From: Paraspadella gotoi
Lineage: Eukaryota > Chaetognatha
Assembly (NCBI GenBank): GCA_051294375.1
Contig: CM119270.1
Span: forward strand, 3,528,554-3,592,553
Length of the DNA stretch: 64,000 bases
Direction of reading: 5' to 3'
The notes under the pieces are model-generated. The model was not told the DNA's origin, made no database searches, and saw only the letters and a list, made by a program, of their open reading frames with translations. The position numbers and the translations under genes are program-made. The first letter of the stretch is position 1. Each line of letters opens with the position of its first letter. Below, piece by piece: positions 19,640 through 31,595 of the stretch.

Positions 19640-21020
19640 ATTTATTTGTCCTTTTGTTTTCACGATTCCGTTTTGTTTACGTTTTGTTTTTTTTTTCCGC
19701 TTTTGACTTAAATTGTAAAATAAGCGTCTTTTCTAATTTCGGGAATTTTTGACCCGAATGTGAATACCGCACGTAGTAGAATTAAATAGTAAATAGAGTT
19801 AAATCAAAATTGACCTTTCCATCTCTCACTATGTTTGTTTTCATTGTTGTTTAATCAGTGAGAGTTGGAATCATACGAGGTAAGTTCATCCAGGCTAGAT
19901 TATCTTTAGATCCGTGAAATTGTTGTGAAGGCCGGACGTTAATTTCTCGCGTTCACGACTTGTGAATGAATCGTTTATAGAGAGATTAATCTATGACAGA
20001 AACATGATGAGTGCACAGAAGAAATACAGCCGTTTTACTGTCATAACGATTGTCATCATTTAAAGGTCAATGTCATCATGATTAGACTCTAAATGTCATT
20101 ATCATTGTCATCATTTGACTGTAAATGTCATCATCATTGTCATGATTTGTCTCTCTATGTCATTTATATTATTTACATTTGTCTCTCTAAGTCATCAAGA
20201 TTCTAAATATTATCATCATTTGTCATGATTTGACGAAAATGAAGAACGAAAATGAAGAAGGAAAATGAGGAACGAAAATAAAGAACGAAAACGAAGAACG
20301 AAAATGAACTCTAAATAGTTCACTCGCTCAGCGTTACGTGACCCGTAAGATGCAAATCACGTGAATATAAAAAAAAGTGAACTGGCTCAGCATAGCGCAA
20401 AACTCGCGCGACGCGAAAAAAAAAAGACAAAGTCGCGTCCGCGTGGCGTTGCTAAGCGACGAGGGAAGAGAAAGAAAAAGACCAGACGATAATGTGTAGG
20501 GATAACTGATAAGACTCTTATTAAGTGAGTGAATCCATTTAAGGTCATGAGAAGAGATCAAACAAAAGAAGAACGGAAGGAAAAAGGGGGAAGGAAACAA
20601 AAGGGCATTCTGTAGGGGAGGAGAATAAGAAAGGAAAAGGAGTGAAAAGATAGGAAAAGAGAAGAGAAGAAAATAAAGGAAAAGGAAAAAAGAGGGGAAA
20701 AAAATATGAAGCTCAACTGTTTATTATGCTAAGGAGAGAGAATAAAAATTGAAGGACAAAAATTGACAATTTAATGATTTAATGATAAATTCATAAACAT
20801 AAATTCAAAGATGGCGGATACTTTATTGAAGAACAAACAAAAGACGGTCATAAAAATAAACGGAAATTGTGGAGAAGGAAGAAAAAAGCCGGATATGTCA
20901 GTGGAAACCTGTGCGGGGACACTGACCACAGACCAGTCATTGGAGACAGCCGTGGAGCACGTGCCGAAATAAGAGAAGGGAAGTGGGGAACAGGGAAACC
21001 CTTTCTCTGTTTATAGATGG
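19640..21020. other. Intergenic stretch with TGTCATCAT words
   Basis: At 20040-20240 the word TGTCATCATTTGA recurs six to eight times as an irregular repeat, followed by AACGAAAATGAAG repeats at 20235-20310. The rest is A/G-rich unique sequence. No exon recognised. Confidence 0.6.
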
Positions 21021-21021
21021 A

Positions 21022-21024
<3 letters not shown>

Positions 21025-21060
<36 letters not shown>

Positions 21061-21067
21061 AGAGAGG

Positions 21068-21103
<36 letters not shown>
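21025..21103. repeat. (GA)n tract
   Basis: GA repeat interrupted by CTAGAGAGGAGTAG. Confidence 0.95.
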
Positions 21104-21106
<3 letters not shown>

Positions 21107-21633
21107 TAGGAATGCGATTGACGATGTGGAAAGTGAAAAAGAGATAAGTGGGAAGAATGGAAGGTAGAACGAAAGAAATAAGGGAGATAAAAAAAAAGAA
21201 GAGATAAGGAAGAAATTATAGGCGATGATGTTGTGGGGAATCATGAAGTACGAAAGAGTTAACATTAATAATATTATAAAATCAATTTAAAAAGATAAAA
21301 AGGATCAATGAAACCGGAAATAACAGAGGAAGAAAATTATGAAAAGGAAATCTAATTAACAACGAAAGAAAGAAAGGTTTTAATAATAATTTTACATATA
21401 CCCTTGAAAATTAAATTCGAGCTTTAAGTCAATTTTTAATTTAAAAAAAAAATATCCTAGTTCATTGACTCCGATTCCTTTCGGTCGAAAGGGAAAACAC
21501 ACGCATTTACGGACAAAATGACAAAATTCAAAATATACGGATCCGATAGAGACTCGACAATAGAGACGAAGTTTTATATCGAAAAAATGAAAAATAATCG
21601 TTTCGCTTCGATGGCAGCGACGGCGTCAACGTA

Positions 21634-21636
21634 GTG

Positions 21637-21679
<43 letters not shown>

Positions 21680-21680
21680 G
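21634..21680. repeat. (CGT)n microsatellite
   Basis: Pure CGT triplets. Confidence 0.97.
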
Positions 21681-21783
21681 CATTGAAAATTCGCTTTAAT
21701 ATTTTTTTCTTTTTTCTTTTTTTTTTTTTATCCTTTTGTCTTTTCGCAAAATTTTACTCGATTTATCACATGCGGGTGGTGAT

Positions 21784-21785
<2 letters not shown>

Positions 21786-21821
<36 letters not shown>

Positions 21822-21868
21822 TGGCAACAGCGACGCCGACGACGACGCCGACGACGACGACGACGACC
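21786..21868. repeat. (ACG)n microsatellite
   Basis: GACGAC triplets with GCGACGCCG variants. In the GAC frame it reads poly-Asp, in the ACG frame poly-Thr. No gene context is evident. Confidence 0.95.
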
Positions 21869-22258
21869 CGGATTTCAAAGAGAAACGGCGTCTCTTAGTG
21901 AGAGTCAGCCTTCACTCTGATAGGAGTGGTAAGATTATAATAATATTATGATTACCAGCAATGATATCTTAATTTTCTGATAAGGCGCTGTCCGGAAACG
22001 TTATCTCAATTACATTTAGGGGAGATACACTGAAAGTTACTCTTTGTGAGCTGCTCACCTTGGCTTACGAATTTGATCGTTCGTCGACAGCAATGAGCAA
22101 TAAGCCAAGAGGAATTACGGTCGGGGAGAAAAAATAAACCAGATAAGAATGAGAACAATTTTGTATTCGTCCACATTTGGGCAAAGCGAGCAAAGCGGCC
22201 TTGCGTCGGGCAATCGGAATTTCTGGACTGGCAAAAATATAAACGAAAAAAACGATAA

Positions 22259-22312
22259 TGACGACGACGCCGACGACGACGACGACGACGACGAAGAAGA
22301 AGAAGAAGAAGC
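22259..22312. repeat. (ACG)n-(AAG)n compound microsatellite
   Basis: GACGAC triplets passing into GAAGAAGAA. Confidence 0.95.
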
Positions 22313-22699
22313 AGGAAGTTGAAGAAAAGAATTTGCTCGAATTTCAAATTTGCCTTCAATGAAAAAAAAAGAGAAAAGATTCGATACTCATATTTTCATG
22401 TTTATGCTTTGTCCAAGTTTAAACTTTGAACCCCCTACTAATAGTAATACTAATACTAATAGTAATACTATCTCGCTTGTCAGTCGTTCTATTAATTAAA
22501 ACTTGTGTTAATTTGAAAGCCATGGCAAAGATCTTTCATTTGAGCCCATGACGAGGTTTCTAGGCTAAATGTTATAGAAGCTGTGCTAAAATCAAAAAAA
22601 GAATCGAAATTTTATCTTACAATTCCTTTTTTTTTCCTAAAAAAATTTCTTAACCAACTTTGTTTGTGTTTTTTTTACCATGAAAACTTCAAAACAGCT

Positions 22700-23230
22700 T
22701 TGGAAGTCGGATTTGTCAAGATAAAGGATCGCCAAACAGTTGAATTTCTCTCCTACCGCCATCTGCAAAGTTGTCAACAAAATTGAAGCAACTGGAGACC
22801 TTGGACGAGCCGTTGGAAGCAGGTGGCCTTGCATTTCCACGGAGAGCGAGGACGATGATCTGGAAAGTCTTGCAATTCAACACAGTAAGGCTTCTGCGAA
22901 CCAGTTGAGAAAAAAATGGAGAGAAGAAAGAGGAATTGTCGCCAGTCATTCAACAATTTCTTGGAGGATGGAGATCCTGGACACTAAGCCAAAGCCACCC
23001 AAAAATGGCACGAGGAAAACGTGATCAAGGTGCTCGAAGGTTGGCCCGGAAACTGCACTGACTGCAACATCATTAGAAATGTCTGGTCAAGGATGAAAAG
23101 GGAAATTTCGCAGTTACAGTAACAGTAACATTTCGCCCTAACAGTCGACGAAATCAAAAAAATTGTAAAACGCATTTGGCGGGAGCTGATCCTTTAATAT
23201 TTGCGAAGCCTCTACAATAGAGTGGAGCAC
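22700..23230 (+). pseudogene. Tc1/mariner-type transposase relic, internally deleted
   Basis: The N-terminal part reads IAKQLNFSPTAICKVVNKIE, the paired helix-turn-helix style of Tc1-like transposases. LAIQHSKASANQLRKKW and HSTISWRMEILD follow, as in their second DNA-binding helix region. After a +1 frame shift near 23000 the text jumps to VIKVLEGWPGN, NVWSRMKREI and, after stops, TVDEIKKIVKRIWREL, the C-terminal end of the family. The catalytic middle, with the first two acidic residues of the DDE triad, is missing. The WPGNSPDLNPIEN block that holds the third is eroded to WPGNCTDCNIIRN. It is dead. The short sequences AATACTATCTCGCT (22465) and the complement of AGTGAGATAGTATG (about 23252) could be remnants of terminal inverted repeats, but the match is only about 13 bases. 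Confidence 0.85.
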
Positions 23231-23309
23231 TGGGGAACATAAATTTTATTTGAGTGAGATAGTATGATTAAGGAGTACAAAAAATATTTTGCTTATATTG
23301 TTTGGGGAA

Positions 23310-23715
23310 CAGTATCATTAATTACAATATATTTATAGTAATATTCTTATAAAATCATAAATTTTCAAAATAATTTTTTAAAAAATTTTTATTAAAGATT
23401 CTGATTCTTCACAAAAAGTTAGATCAAAAATATAAAATATGTTATTAAAAATTTCAATGTCTTCAGCGTCAAAACTGGAAAAAAGGTCAAATTCTTTACT
23501 TTTTTATACTTTGTAGTAGAAACTATTATATGATGAAACTTTTTAATCATTTTTCGCAGCATTAACCTAAAAATATCATGTAACATATTTTACAAAAGTT
23601 TTTCAGTTTTTTCCGGCGAATCCAAAACTGTTTTTAAAATTAAGAAAATATGATTTGGAAATTTTATGATTTTATAAGGATATTACTATAAAGAAAATTC
23701 AATTAATGATACTGT
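23310..23715. mobile_element. MITE-like element with ~65-bp imperfect inverted repeats
   Basis: The left arm 23310-23375 (CAGTATCATTAATT, then TTATAGTAATATTCTTATAA and AATCATAAATTTTC) matches the reverse complement of 23650-23715 with few mismatches (CAGTATCATTAATT, TTATAGTAATATCCTTATAA, AATCATAAAATTTCC). About 275 bases of AT-rich sequence lie between. No coding capacity. Similar T-rich sequence continues outside both arms, so the true ends may be slightly farther out. Confidence 0.8.
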
Positions 23716-24970
23716 TATGCAAATTTTTTTTGAAAAAGGGTTTAATTATTTTTTATTACATATACAAAGGCAGCAAAAAAATATTGTTCCATCGCTCAAT
23801 CTTTTCATCACTCTACCCTACTCTACAACTCTTTCCCTCGTCTCATGGAAGCGAAATAAAACGCTTTTATCATAACTATTAAACTTTTTATTGACCACTT
23901 GTATATTGTTAAATCATCATTCTATTTTACTAATCATTGGTTATTAACTTATTATATGTGTTTTATTCGTTTACAACAAAAAGTTGAAACAGTACATTCA
24001 AAAGAGCCTACAGCATTACAGATAAACGCATAAATTGTACAGTTTACAATTCAACAAAATATAAATATTTAAATTAACCGAACGAGAAAAAAAAAGGAAA
24101 ACAATTCAACAATAAGCTGACAAGATATTTAGAATATTGTTTCTAGAGGAAAAAAGCTTGGATTCAAAGTTTTTTGATCTACAAGCAAAAATTTTGTAGA
24201 TATTATTATAAAAACGTAAAAACGTAAAAACGTTATTAGGCATTGCCTAGAGTACACTCATTTTGCCGTGTGACTTTGCGTGAGCCTTCCTTGGTATTTG
24301 AATTTAGCTAAGACAAAATTCTCATCTTCGAAACATAGATTTGAAAGAGTCGTTAATTGGTATATTCAGTCATTTTGTGAATTAAATCTCTTAGTAAATT
24401 AAGTCATTTTGTGAATCAAATCTCTTGTATATTTATTTATTTTCTGAATCCGATCGCTCAGTATATTAAGTCTTTTTGTGAATCAAATCTCTTAGTATAT
24501 TCAGTAAGGTGGGCCAAAATTGAACACTTTTTATAACTTCTTGTTCTCTCAAAAACTTTTTTTTTACTTCTATTACTAATTCGAATTTCAATGCAACTTT
24601 TTGAATTAGTTCATTGGGTTAATATATAACAAATGACAATTTTTTTTTAAAATTTTATTTTTTAAGAACGGATTCCTATAGAGCTTGAAAGGTTAAATGA
24701 AAGTTAGTACTACAATTTTTTTTTAAATTTAGACAATAAATTAGTTAATATTCAGTCTTTGAGTATATTCGATTATTTTCTGAATCCAATCGATTAGTAA
24801 ATCAAATCATTTTTTGACTCAAATCCCTTAGTATTTTACGTAATTTTATTTTCCGAATCAAATATCTTAGTATATTCAGACATTTTCTGAATCAAATGTG
24901 AGACGTATTTTCTAAAAACGCCCCATTTCAGATTAAATTCAGAATACAATAAGTTTTTTTAAGTTTAAAG
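23716..24970. other. AT-rich stretch with recurring GAATC(A/C)AAT..CTTAGTATATTCAG words
   Basis: From 24340 to 24900, a 35-40-base unit like TATATTCAGTCATTTTGTGA followed by ATCAAATCTCTTAG recurs about ten times irregularly. It looks like a decayed tandem repeat. No exon recognised. Confidence 0.65.
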
Positions 24971-25099
24971 ATTAGTTAAAAGGGCTACAGATTGGGGTTA
25001 CAGTTTAGGTTAGGGACTTGGTTAGAGATTCTGATCAATGACCAAGATTAAAGTTTCGGATTTGGAACAGAAATTGGTCGCTCTGAGCAAATAGTGCCA
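24971..25099 (+). repeat. Dispersed repeat family T, copy 2
   Basis: TTAGGTTAGGGACTTGGTTAG tract followed by the terminal motif as CAGAAATTGGTCGCTCTGAG and CAAATAGTGCC. Confidence 0.75.
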
Positions 25100-26822
25100 G
25101 AGATCTCTCTCGATCTCTCGTTTTCTCACGAAGTCTCTTGTCACTTTTCAACCTCATCCAATCGATCGACGATTTTTAAACGAGAAAACCAGTTATTTTT
25201 AAATCCGTCACGGCTTAAAAAAAAAAAGGATCGTGCGTATTTATTGTTGTATTTACTTTTATAGGTAACAATTTTTTGAAAGAAACCCGTTTTTGGGAAA
25301 CTTTCTCCTTTGAAAGATATATTATTTCGTACAAAAAAATGTAAAATTCATTTGTGAATACTTACTTGAAAAAAATAAAGGAATAAAGAAAAAGAAAGAG
25401 AGAAATGAACAGAGACAGAGAGAGAGAGAAAGAGGACAGAGACGCAGAGAGAGAGAGACCATCTCAAGTTCTCAACCAGCTGACCGGTTCAGCTTCGTCA
25501 CACTCTGTCTCTGTTGACACAACTTTTTATGTTAGACTTCCGCTGTGTTTACGATATTTTTTTTTTCTGTTTCCAAAATCAGTAGCAACAAAAATTGGAG
25601 GATTTTGTCGTCTTCTTCTTTGATGTCATCAAACTTCGTGTCATTCGATGCAATGAATATTTCTAGAGATGCGATGAAGCATCCCTTTAAAATTTTCAGC
25701 GGTTGATGGATTAATGATTCAATTTTTGTTAAATACTACTTTATATATATGATTAAAGCTGATAAAATGCATCTTTTAAGAAAAAAATATGTTACAAAAC
25801 TGATTTTGAACAAAATATTTAAATCCACATTTATTTTACGAACATATTACCGGGCAACGCATCCTTGGACTTAGGATCCATTTTTTCGAATTTTGACGAT
25901 GTTGCGCGTCTGATAAGGAAGCCTCTGCTTCTCTGTACGCCTCTCTCATCGAAAAAGATAAGCTGCCACAAAAAACCCAAATTTTAATAAAGTAAAAACA
26001 AGAATCGTCAAGTTTACGGGGTTGCGTTTAAATAAACGTAAATATACGCATGTATTAATAATAATTATATAAACGATTATGTAAATACCCAAGTATAATA
26101 AGCCTCTCAGTTTCTATTACTTAATTGAAAAGTATTAATTAAATTAAAGTAACCATATGTCTATATTTATAGGTAAACTCATAAGTAAAAAATAGATGAA
26201 CGATAAGCATTTTTTTCTAAGTATATATTTAAATAACTCTATAATGTAGGAATTATGCTACATTTTTTGGTAATCACGTGAATGTACATTGTACAAGTAA
26301 AAACCATGGACAATATGTACTTCACAGTTTATTATTTTACTCCTAAATGTTGGTGGCTTGCATCTAAAGCCGAAACATGTACGTTTTCTATGAAAAATGA
26401 AATTCGTTGTAAACCAAAACCATTTTGCCCCAACTCCTAAATGTTAAAAATAATATTGTATTTGTTATTAGTATTTGAAATATCCATGTGTGAGACCAAC
26501 GGATTGACGGCCAGACCGACCGAAAAGTTATTTATACATTTTTTTCCGCACAACATCAAAAAAGAAGGTTGGCGAGTGAGGCGGTGAAGGGTGGCGATTA
26601 GCGGGGGGGGGTCTGGGTTCTGTTTGAACTTTTAATCCATTCACCAGATTTTCTGGGCTTCGAATTGAAGAATCGAGATTAAAGAGAAAATTGGGATTTT
26701 CATCTTTGAATCGTTACTCTGGTTACAAGAGAAGCTATCGCATCGAAGAGGCCTTGAGTTGATTATATTTGGAGTTACTGTTGGGAATTATACAAGTTAA
26801 AAACCATCATTTATAAACATTT
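25100..26822. other. AT-rich intergenic stretch
   Basis: Holds a short GA tract (25395-25460) and a G-run at 26604-26612. No exon, RNA gene or mobile element recognised. Confidence 0.5.
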
Positions 26823-27055
26823 GAAGAGACAGTAATTATTGTTATGTGTTAGTGACAGAACCGTTCAATATAAGCAGTCCCAGAGCTTCGGAAGAGCCTG
26901 TAACACTGTGTTACAGGCGGGTTAAACGCCCCGTCCCTTTTAACTGCTCGGCGACCACCGGTCAAGAACCCCGGACCTTTGGGTGAGGAGGCAAACGACT
27001 TGTCTCCGGGACCAATGCCCGCGGATAAACGGTTGGTGGATTTCAGTCCACCATA
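26823..27055 (-). mobile_element. tRNA-derived SINE, copy 1
   Basis: On the minus strand it starts TGGTGGACTGAAATCCACCA, contains GGTCCGGGGTTCTTGACCGG (B-box region), GGGACTGCTTATATTGAACG and ends ATTACTGTCTCTTC. About 90% alike to copy 2 at 50809-51040. ACATTT lies on both sides (26817-26822 and 27055-27060), a likely target-site duplication. Confidence 0.9.
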
Positions 27056-27490
27056 CATTTAAATTTATAAATCAAAATTGGTCCTTTAGAGATTTTAGAG
27101 GTTTTATAACTGATTTGTCGGTAATTATATACGAATTATCTAATTATCTAAATTTATCAATCGTTAAATTTCGAATTCAAAAATAAAACATGATATCCGA
27201 GTAATTTTCAAATTTAAAAAAGAAGTTTCGAATTAATGAATGATTCGTATTTTGGTTCTTTTCATTCAAGAAAGAAATCGTTAATTATTCTTAGACTCAA
27301 CTTTGTTATTCTCCGTCAAAAAAAAGGGGGGGGGCGAAGGGGGTGCTACGATTGACACCCTTTGGGCCTCTTTTCCGAAAGAATCCCCTTTTCACTTTAA
27401 TTTAAAATTAAATTGGAATTTCCGTTTAATAATTAAATTATTAGTTGTATCGGATGTACCAATTTTATTAAAGTTAAGGAAACATATCTC
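27056..27490. other. AT-rich stretch with a G-run
   Basis: Unique AT-rich sequence with GGGGGGGG at 27328-27335. Nothing further recognised. Confidence 0.5.
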
Positions 27491-27627
27491 TGGAGTAAGT
27501 TAGGGACGAGTTTTAGAGGATATGGTTAGAGATTTGGTAAAGGGTTTTGGAAAGAAATTTAATTTTAAAATAAAAATAAAATTTAATGATTAGAAATCTT
27601 AATGGGGCGCTCTCTGAAAATAGCGGT
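27491..27627 (+). repeat. Dispersed repeat family T, copy 3
   Basis: GTTAGGGACG...GGTTAGAG tract followed by TAGAAATCTTAATGGGGCGC and TCTCTGAAAATAGCG. It is the most eroded plus-strand copy. Confidence 0.65.
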
Positions 27628-27931
27628 AAACTTTTTATTAAGTTTCCATTTACTCTGTTCCACATTTCGGCTCCAATTTACTGGTTTCCTTTTTGTTTCT
27701 TTGTTTTTTCTGTGTCAAAGATTCGATCGTTTCTCGACCAAAGATCGAAAATCTTTCAAGTTTTGCCTTTTCTTCTGCTTCTTAAACCTTCAGACGCCAA
27801 AATGAAAAAAAATGGAAAAATTAATGGAAAAATAAAGAAAATGAAAGAGAAAAAAAAATCCCAACGCATTTGTCAATTCGAGAAAGTACGACTTTTAAAT
27901 TGTTAAGAACGGGGACAGGAAAAATTAAAAG

Positions 27932-27977
27932 AAGACGACGATGACCATGACGACGACGACGACGACGACGACGACGA
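27932..27977. repeat. (ACG)n microsatellite
   Basis: GACGAC triplets with an ATGACCATG interruption. Confidence 0.95.
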
Positions 27978-29160
27978 AAAAACAACACCTACAAATTCAA
28001 AAAACATTTGCAGTATCTGAATGGCTGTTCTCTTTGGAAGTTAAGCGGCTTACTTTATGTAACTGTAAGAGTAAATCTTTTTTCGACTTTTTGAACTAGT
28101 TAAAAAATGTATTATTTGTCGGGCTCTAAATTCTTCGAAATGTAAATTCTGATGGAAATTGTTAAGGGAATAATGTGAGTTTCCTCCAAAAAAAATAATA
28201 TCGTGCAAAAAAAATGTTATACTCGTAATTTGCCAATTTGAATTGGACAGTTTTATGTAAGTCAAGTCATTCAACGGCTTTCTCGATTCATTTTTGTTAA
28301 CTATTTCTTTATTTTAGCCCAATTAAAAGTCCCAAAATTGAGGTTTGATAATGTATTCGCCAAAACGTTCAAATCGGTTATATTGGTTAATAATTTTAAT
28401 TTTAATCGTGGAAAACTTGGGGAGCATCTTATAATTCTTCCCCCCCCCCCCAGGCCTGCCCCCTCCACGGCTCCGGTCGAGTGATTTTGGCCCAGAAGAT
28501 TCGGGCTTAATTGATTTAAATCGTTTTAATGTTTTATTTTAAATTATTTTAAGGCGAAGTAGCGGGGTCGAAGGGACAGATTTTTTTTTTCTCTTAAATT
28601 TGTCGATTTTTACGTTGCTACTTTTTTTAAAATTATGTATGTACAGAATGAGTCCATAACAAATTAAAATTTTCCGTATTCGTCATTCCCGATTCTAAAA
28701 AAGGAAGATTTTCCACGTTAATTTCAATTTTTTTTAATTTCCGCAATTACAAAAGAAAAAAATTATAAAAATGAAAAAATAAAAAAAATTTAAAAAATGA
28801 AAATATACCAAAGCGGAAGAGAGGCAGAGAATAAAAAATATGCGGGAATAAACGGAATCAAAACAAAAGGCATTTTCATTCGGCACGAACAAAAAAAAAA
28901 GGGGAAAAAAAACAGTTCGGTTCATTTGATTCGTTTTTTCTTTTGTTTTTTTGTTTTTTCGTTTCGTTTAATCTTGCATTTTTCTTTCCCTTTCGTTTTT
29001 CCAATCAAGAGTCGCGCTAATTATTTTCTCGTAATTTTCCTTTGAAGCAAAAAAATTAAAAAAATTTTCAAGTTTGAAACTTGAGACGAAATTTTTTTTG
29101 TTTTCACGAAGCGACAAACAAAAATGTAGCGAAGGAGAAAAAAAAGTTTAGTCGCGTTTT
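27978..29160. other. AT-rich intergenic stretch
   Basis: Contains a C-run at 28440-28451 and T/A homopolymers. No exon recognised. Confidence 0.5.
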
Positions 29161-29164
29161 GAAT

Positions 29165-29167
<3 letters not shown>

Positions 29168-29201
<34 letters not shown>

Positions 29202-29254
29202 GAGAGAGAGAGGAGAGAGAGGATGAGAGGAGAGAGAGAGAGAGAGAGAGAGAC
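29168..29254. repeat. (GA)n tract
   Basis: GA repeat with GATGATG interruptions. Confidence 0.95.
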
Positions 29255-29299
29255 TGAGACTTCATTTATATTTGTCTCCACGGCCGTAGTGAGATTAGT

Positions 29300-29530
29300 C
29301 AAGTGTTTTATTGAGAATCACGTCGTTGACGTCGTCGGAACGGGAATTCAATTACCAAAGCCGAGTCTCCGACGCGGATTGGCCCGCGATTAGAAGATTC
29401 GAATGCCGATTGGCTGGAATTTTTTAAGTTTGTCCTTCTGCTTAACCGACGTCACGCGACGTAACTCTTTGGCCTCGATCCGGCATCACCCGCCCTCCTC
29501 TCCTCCCTCTTTCACGCCCCCCTCATCAGT
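29300..29530. promoter_or_regulatory. CpG-rich, CCAAT-containing stretch (possible promoter)
   Basis: GATTGGCCCGCGATTAG and CCGATTGGCTGGAAT carry inverted CCAAT boxes. CGACGTCACGCGACGTAAC carries CRE-like cores. GC content is clearly above the flanks. No downstream first exon could be defined on either strand. Confidence 0.3.
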
Positions 29531-29573
29531 TTTTCGGGGAAAACTGAAAGAAAAAATCTGCTGAGAAGGAAAA

Positions 29574-29602
29574 AGAGAGAGAGAGAGAGATGAGCAGAGA
29601 GA

Positions 29603-29641
<39 letters not shown>
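29574..29641. repeat. (GA)n tract
   Basis: GA repeat with two ATGA interruptions. Confidence 0.95.
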
Positions 29642-29645
<4 letters not shown>

Positions 29646-29698
29646 CGATGTCTCACATGATTTCGGACATGACGGTCCACGAAAGTGCGGGTTGTGGC

Positions 29699-29744
29699 GG
29701 CGGCGACGACGACGACGACGAAGACGACGACGAAGACGACGACA
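29699..29744. repeat. (ACG)n microsatellite
   Basis: GCGACGACGACGACGAAGACG pattern. Confidence 0.95.
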
Positions 29745-29859
29745 TGAAATAATCGGATGACAATAACCTAAAACTTTGATAACAATTCTCACATCAAAAA
29801 TATCAACTTTATCTAAATTTCTAAGATCAAAACATAAACCTTTTATAAAACTTCAGAGA

Positions 29860-29962
29860 CTCAGACGACGACGATGACGTGGATAAAGACGAGAAGACGA
29901 CGACGACGATGACGACGGCGACAACGACGACGAAGACGGCGACGACGACGACGATGACGAAC
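29860..29962. repeat. (ACG)n microsatellite cluster
   Basis: GACGACGACGATGACG with ATG and AAG variants over about 100 bases. Confidence 0.93.
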
Positions 29963-30045
29963 CTCGCGATAAAATCGTCAAAAGAAGATGACGACGTCAA
30001 AACTATGAGGGTGACGCGAAATGTGGACGACATTTAGTTAAAAGT

Positions 30046-30097
30046 TGCGACGACGACGACGACGACGACGACGACAACCACGACGACGACGACGAAA
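30046..30097. repeat. (ACG)n microsatellite
   Basis: Pure GAC triplets followed by an ACAACC interruption and more GAC. Confidence 0.95.
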
Positions 30098-30217
30098 ACG
30101 GAAAAAGACGTGTTGACGTTGTTTGATGTTTATGTCGTCGTTGTTGTTGTCGTTCGTGATGTTGTGGTTGTTGTGGTCCCGGCCTTCTTATCCCAGTTAA
30201 TTTTTTTAAGTTCAATT

Positions 30218-30449
30218 TTAGGTTAAAGGTTAGGGTGAGGGATTAAGATTAGGGATTAGGGCTAGAAATTAGGCATAAAGGTTTAAGATTAGGGTTCATC
30301 ATTCGGTTTAAGTTTGAGATTAGAGTTATGGATTCTAGGTAGGGATACAGTTGTAAATTTAATAACAGATTGAGCTAAAATACTAAGGTTTAAAGTAAAT
30401 TCCGGGATAAAAAAAAACAGAAATGAAGCGTTCTGGGAAAAGAGAGCCA
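30218..30449 (+). repeat. Dispersed repeat family T, copy 4
   Basis: TTAGGTTAAAGGTTAGGGTG tract with later GATTAGGGATTAGGGC, ending CAGAAATGAAGCGTTCTGGG and AAAAGAGAGCC. Confidence 0.85.
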
Positions 30450-30929
30450 AAAAAATTTCCCCCTCGCTGGATCGATGGCATTTTCTAGCTTTCATTAATG
30501 TCGTTAAATTTAATCAAGTGGAATAATTAAAATTCTTTAAAATTGAAATTTTGTTTAAAATAAAAAAGGGAAATATTAAAAAAATTTGCTTTGGTTTTTT
30601 TTTTGTCTCTGTCGAGTCTCCATTACTGAGCGATCATTCTAAGTTTTGTTCCGCATTATTTACAGTATGTACAAATAAGTAAATATGCCATTAAATACTG
30701 GCCAAAAAAAATTAGGGTGGCAGGCTGAGACTGACACGGAAGAACGGACAGACGGTTTCTCCAATGATATTAATAATTAAGCTCGATTTGATTGCGGGAT
30801 AAACTATTCAAAATTATAAGATTCTTATGTTTAATACTAAAAAATAAAGCAATGATTGCGACTAATCTAGATCACCTTAGTGATAAATTACAAAAGCAAC
30901 GTAAGGGAAGATGACGATGCCGCTATGTT

Positions 30930-30965
30930 TATGATGACGACGACGACGACGACGACGACGATGAC
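30930..30965. repeat. (ACG)n microsatellite
   Basis: GACGAC triplets flanked by ATGATGACG and GATGAC. Confidence 0.95.
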
Positions 30966-31074
30966 TCGTTGAACTCGCTTCCTTTTCGATTTGGGGAATT
31001 TTATGTTTAATCTGGGATTTTCTAAATGATAAAGTAAACAAAACTCAGAGAAAAAAGCTATAGATGGAGAGGGG

Positions 31075-31076
<2 letters not shown>

Positions 31077-31159
<83 letters not shown>

Positions 31160-31169
31160 GAGAGAGAGA
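31077..31169. repeat. (GA)n tract
   Basis: GA repeat with three 1-base interruptions. Confidence 0.95.
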
Positions 31170-31309
31170 ACGATAAAAACACATCGAAAAAAGGGCGACG
31201 ACATTGGATAGAAAAAAGGAAATCGGAGCGGAGACTTTTTAAAAAGGCGGATGCATCGAGATCGCCTCTGTTCGTGACGGTTCCCCAACGCGTTCCATTG
31301 TTGTTGTTG

Positions 31310-31595
31310 NNNNNNNNNNNNNNNNNNNNNNNNNNNNNNNNNNNNNNNNNNNNNNNNNNNNNNNNNNNNNNNNNNNNNNNNNNNNNNNNNNNNNNNNNNN
31401 NNNNNNNNNNNNNNNNNNNNNNNNNNNNNNNNNNNNNNNNNNNNNNNNNNNNNNNNNNNNNNNNNNNNNNNNNNNNNNNNNNNNNNNNNNNNNNNNNNNN
31501 NNNNNNNNNNNNNNNNNNNNNNNNNNNNNNNNNNNNNNNNNNNNNNNNNNNNNNNNNNNNNNNNNNNNNNNNNNNNNNNNNNNNNNNNNNNNNNN
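31310..31595. other. 286-N assembly gap
   Basis: Run of N following TTGTTGTTG. The flanks look unrelated. Confidence 1.
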
